Positions 60,306 to 64,000 of a stretch of DNA of 64,000 nt are shown piece by piece. This stretch comes from Episyrphus balteatus. Lineage: Eukaryota > Arthropoda > Insecta > Diptera > Syrphidae. The notes beneath the pieces were generated by a model that was not told the origin of the DNA, did no database searches, and worked only from the letters and a program-made list of their open reading frames with translations. The stretch spans positions 1,736,001-1,800,000 of the forward strand of contig NC_079138.1 in the NCBI RefSeq assembly GCF_945859705.1, read 5' to 3'. Positions within the stretch are counted from its first letter, which is position 1. Each line of letters starts with the position of its first letter. The position numbers and the translations under genes were made by a program.

Positions 60306-60647
60306 ATGGCATTTAAGAAGACAAAACAAACTACTTTACCTTTAACGTTTGTCAACGAGTGCACTTCTTCAGTTCCCAGGAGCAGTTCCCATATTGTATT
60401 TGACTTGAATGAAGAACCGCTTCCAATTCCAAGTTATGATGAAGCAATGGCAATGGTATCTGTAAATCAACAACATAAAAAACTAACAAGCATTGTGGAA
60501 ATTGAACAGGAAGAGGAAGTTGCATTTCAACGTTCACCATCACGTTGCGAATGTAAAGCATTTCATTGGTATTTTTATAGTCTTATGGCTTTTCTATTCC
60601 TGGCAATGGCGTTGATCATAAGGGAACTCTTACCAAAGAGTCATTAA
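60306..60647 (+). CDS. Tail-anchored IPxY protein, alpha subfamily member 4
   Basis: 113 residues from the ATG at 60306. An upstream in-frame start would extend through a 56-nt 5' UTR intron (60229-60284, AAAAG|GT ... CACAG|C) and is rejected. IPSYDEAMAM (about 41-50), acidic IVEIEQEEEV, CECKAFHW, a membrane helix (roughly 88-104) and the end LPKSH correspond to the alpha-3 gene. A polyadenylation signal AATAAA lies about 10 bp after the stop. Diverged from alpha-3 mainly in the N-terminal half and by loss of part of the serine/arginine linker. Confidence 0.85.
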   Translation: MAFKKTKQTTLPLTFVNECTSSVPRSSSHIVFDLNEEPLPIPSYDEAMAMVSVNQQHKKLTSIVEIEQEEEVAFQRSPSRCECKAFHWYFYSLMAFLFLAMALIIRELLPKSH

Positions 60648-60699
60648 GTCTCAAAAAATAATAAATTTTTGTCAAAAATTTGTTTCAATTGCATTTTGG

Positions 60700-61770
60700 T
60701 GGATTAAAATTGAATTTTAAATCTTTGGACCTTTGACTTTTATTAAGCTCAAGAGTTTCAAACAGCATGAAATTTCTGCAGAATATTTTGTATATCCAAA
60801 CAATTATTCTACAAAACATATAATAGAGATAGATGAATGGAGGAGTGACTTTTTAAATGTCAATAACAACACTTTTGGCCGTTTCCCAAAAAATAAAAAA
60901 TAAACCAAAATCGATTTTTCATCCGAGTTATACAGTCTTAACCCTCTGTAGGCACACCTCTTTTTTGTTACGTGATAGGCACACGGGTGCGAATTTGGTT
61001 TATACTTTTTCATGTCGCTGGAACTTTTTTCGGTCAAATCTTAAAAATGCAAAAAAAAACACACATCTTTGGATTAAAAAATTTTTTTAATTTGTACTTG
61101 GTCTATGGTTTTGTCATGATGACTTTTATGTTCATCTAAGAATCTGCTTGGTACCGATGATTTATTCGTTATTTCAAAGTTTGGTTCGAGTACTAATTGA
61201 AATTAGTAATTCTAACAAAACTACGTTTTTGGTGTTCCTCAAAAACTACGGGTAGTGGAATTCATGTTGCATTTCCAATTTTTTAAATCATAAAAAGGGT
61301 TCTGCCCTTAGCCCTACATCGGTAATGGTTAAACAAATTCTGTTTAAAGGTGGAAATAAAAGAAAAAACTTAATTTTTTTTTTGTTGGACCTAAATAAAT
61401 ATTAACATTTTGATTGGTTAACTAATATAAAGGAACTTTGGTCTACAGGTGCAAGTACGTGGGTGAACATTCATGCATATATCAATTTTTTTGAAAACCG
61501 GTTGAAGATTTTTTTCCAAATTTTGTTTTTTTAGTGTTGATTAATATTTTCTTTAAAATGAAATTTTTGTTTTTTTGAAAAATAGTCTTTGGCGCATCAA
61601 AATATCAAAATATTCAGAGATGATATATATTTTTTGTATCACAATTAGAACTGATCCAAGAAGTTAAGTTATCGGCAGATATGATTAAAAAAAAAAAAAA
61701 CAATTGTATACTTATTCCTAACGATCTATCCTCATTACAAAATAAACCAAAATTAAAAAAAAAGTATTTG
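60700..61770. other. Intergenic DNA, no gene recognised
   Basis: AT-rich DNA. Overlapping 77-codon ORFs on both strands (60804-61090) lack any domain or codon signature. Confidence 0.45.
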
Positions 61771-61811
61771 TTTATTCAATGAAATCCAAAAAAAAAAATA
61801 CAAAAGTTTTT

Positions 61812-62330
61812 TTAGAAGTTCAAATTAGATCTTATAATGAAGGCCAATTGAATTATTATTAATACCAACAACAAAATGAGAGTCACAAAATAATGTACAG
61901 TGAGGCACTTGGAACCCAAGTATACTGGCAATTGAGTTGGAACTGTTGGTGCAAATAGTGGTACTATATTCATTGATTGCGGTAAATCGGCAACATCAAA
62001 TTGGGTTAATCTTGGATACTCCTGATTATCACGATCGCCGCTGCCTCCGCCAGTAACAAGATCAACATGAGCAATAACTTCATTTAAAGCTGTCACAGTT
62101 TCATCCCTTTCCATGACCATTGCAGATTCATATGTCGGTGGTGGCGATTCCGATGGTTGTTCTGCGTTAGGTGTTTCAAGCTCCTCAATGGTGATTGCAG
62201 CATCACCTTCATGGCCAACAATATTGGTTTCGATAGCGGCATTAATATGTCCAAAAAGACAGTCATTGTAACCCGGTGTAGCTGCTTCGCAGTTTCTCAT
62301 CTGAAATGCCCAGTCGAAAAATGACGACAT
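61812..62330 (-). CDS. Tail-anchored PPPTY protein, beta subfamily member 2
   Basis: 172 residues from the ATG at 62330; the longer frame begins at a GTG and is not used. N-terminal DWAFQMRN and TPGYNDC align with DWLYGMRRN and PPVYDEC of the beta gene at 25156. An acidic AAITIEELE patch follows, then SPPPTYESAM (PPxY at 64-67), a canonical WW-domain ligand, then a low-complexity linker, a long leucine/isoleucine membrane helix (about 148-166) and a 6-residue end. A 5' UTR intron of 59 nt is predicted (62358-62416: CAA|GTGAGT donor, ATTTAG acceptor). AATAAA is at 61771-61776 (minus). Likely N-cytosolic and tail-anchored; possible Nedd4-ligase adaptor (inference). Confidence 0.85.
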   Translation of the reverse strand: MSSFFDWAFQMRNCEAATPGYNDCLFGHINAAIETNIVGHEGDAAITIEELETPNAEQPSESPPPTYESAMVMERDETVTALNEVIAHVDLVTGGGSGDRDNQEYPRLTQFDVADLPQSMNIVPLFAPTVPTQLPVYLGSKCLTVHYFVTLILLLVLIIIQLAFIIRSNLNF

Positions 62331-62419
62331 TTTCACAAATTCTAATCAGCGCGCGATCTAAATAAATAAATTTGAAAACAAAAAAACATCAAACTTTTAA
62401 AAGTCAAATTACTCACTTG

Positions 62420-64000
62420 ACTTTAGAGTACTTTACAAATATTTTGAATCAAATGTAAAATAAACATAAACACGATCCACTCAGATGGGTCTTCCGATAC
62501 GAACTGAAACTTATTGATGGATACAAAAAAGTTGGTTCTCTTGCCGGACTCACTTGTGGATTTAAATGGTTTTTGAATCTTTCATCCAAAATGTGTAATA
62601 ATGTGTCTGTATATTGATTGGCCATTCCAAGAATTTTTCAAATAAGTATTCTATTACCAATTTTATTAAAATATGAATCACAGAGCAAATAAAGAGTGTG
62701 CTTTTATTTTTATAATTCGATTTAATTTTTAATAAGGTTAAGAATTGTGATTTTTGTACTAGGTACTTAACTAAATGATCTAAAACAAATAAAGGAATTT
62801 TTGATATAATTCTTGAAATTGAACTTAAGCGTTAAATTTATGACAAAGGGACCATTTTTACTCGCAAGGTATATTCGTACAGAAAAAAAGGTAGATAAAA
62901 AAAAAAAAACATTTATATCGTTCAAATATAAATACAATTTTGAAAAACATAATTCAAGGATTAATTTTTTTTTTTGAAAAATCAAATTTTCGAAAACGAA
63001 ACAATACATTTTTTTGAAATTTTAGTTTAAGGTGTAAATTAGTCATCGCTACAAAATGTCATGCTAATTGTATTTAAAATTTCTTTTTTTTAATTTGTAT
63101 AGCGGTGGATTAACGTTTTTCGTTTGAATTTTTGAATTTTTTTTTTTATTTTAAATTGTTCAGTAAATAAGTACACTGTGGTGTATGCGTAACTTTTTTT
63201 TTAATAACTCCTAAATGGAAGGTGGAAAAACAAAGATTTTCAATTTTTATCAATTTCTTGAGGTGGAAAAACGATGACCGTTTGAATTTTTGAAAAAAAA
63301 AATTAATAATTTTTGGGGATTTAGAAAAAAAGAGAGTTGCTATAAAAAAAATCGATTTTTGAATCTCTCCTAAATGGTGAACAAATAATGATTTTTTCAA
63401 GTTTATGTCTATATCTTGAAAAGCAAGCCAAGTTTGAAAATTTGGAATTCATTATTTTAGACCAAAACTAACGGTACTTGTTACATACTAAATGTAGTGA
63501 AGTTGAAATTTCTCAAAAACGGCTCCAACGATTTTGTTAAAAAAAATTCAAATGTAAGTTTTAAGACAAGGTCTATCTTTTAATAAAAAAAACTTTTTTT
63601 GAAAATCATTAACGGTAATTGCCATAGAACCCTAATTCGATTTCAACGAAACTTAAAAAAAAAGCATTCATGTATCGTATATGTATCGTATATTTACCTT
63701 TGTACGTCCTACAAATTTTAGCAGCTTTTACTCTAAGAGCAAGTTCTTGCGACCCATTAACGTATTTTTTTGTGATTCACTTTATCTTATCCAATTGATT
63801 ATTTGTTGTATCTAAAATAATATTTAAAATTCAAGTAAACATTATGGCTCTTAAGCCATAATGTTTACATACAAAATGTCAAATTGAAACTTGAGATATT
63901 AAGAATATCTAGGGATATGTATATATAAATATGTATCTACACACTTGCATTTAGAATTAAGACCCCAGTATGCGGACTCACTTGCTATTGTTTACTCTAA
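62420..64000. other. Intergenic DNA with repeat fragments and a palindrome
   Basis: An R2 fragment lies at about 63150-63250 and R1 copy 4 at about 63430-63720 (AACGGTACTTG, GGCTCCAACGATTTTG). No gene seen. Confidence 0.45.
63835..63868. repeat. Perfect 15-bp inverted repeat with 4-nt loop
   Basis: GTAAACATTATGGCT (63835-63849), CTTA, AGCCATAATGTTTAC (63854-63868). Perfect complementarity, no gene adjacent. Confidence 0.85.

Noticed and set aside
58743..60647. Identification of the alpha proteins as Commissureless orthologues
   Set aside because: Only the LPxY-type motif is shared; length, topology and the rest of the sequence differ.

Overview
The window is eukaryotic nuclear DNA from an insect, most likely a dipteran. 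It is very AT-rich, coding density is only about 10 %, most introns are 55-85 nt, and SINE and MITE remnants are common. The one gene of clear family is a class-1 transmembrane semaphorin (seven coding exons, 8968-13185, + strand), best matched to Sema1b because its cytoplasmic tail is short. Species cannot be named from sequence alone.

Layout. 1-8900 is intergenic DNA with decayed DNA transposons, a tRNA-derived SINE and dispersed repeats. 8968-13185 is the semaphorin. 13.2-22 kb is mostly featureless, with a MITE that has a clean 8-bp target duplication, a second MITE, a small ORF with a stop codon, and a TATA/Inr promoter in front of a possible two-exon secreted micropeptide. 22.2-28 kb carries three small genes for tail-anchored proteins. 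29.9-45.95 kb is a 16-kb non-coding tandem array. 46-49.2 kb holds transposon and retroelement debris. 52.3-56.9 kb is a gene built from repeated, phase-1 symmetric exons. 58.7-62.4 kb carries three more tail-anchored protein genes.

Most interesting element. Every 370-390-bp monomer of the central array contains a 70-77-nt inverted repeat that would fold into a pre-miRNA-sized hairpin. I count about 38 such hairpins in the repeats, plus four of different sequence in the duplicated borders. The stems fall into several sequence classes (A, B, C, D and others). Both arms change together between classes, while the loop and the flanks stay recognisable. This looks like a multi-hairpin small-RNA precursor locus, comparable in architecture to the tandem hairpin RNA (hpRNA) loci of Drosophila. 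The array has almost no coding potential. Function, transcription and targets are inference.

Second theme. Six small genes lie three on each side of the array and the repeated-exon gene. They encode cytosolic proteins with a single C-terminal membrane anchor, and most carry an (L/P/I)PxY motif of the kind bound by WW domains of Nedd4-type ubiquitin ligases. They form two subfamilies (alpha at 22.2, 27.6, 58.7 and 60.3 kb; beta at 25.2 and 61.8 kb) and show duplication, inversion and truncation. The neighbourhood therefore combines a young gene family, a repeated-exon gene and a hairpin array, a mix often seen in rapidly evolving conflict or germline loci. No direct sequence link between the hairpins and these genes was seen.
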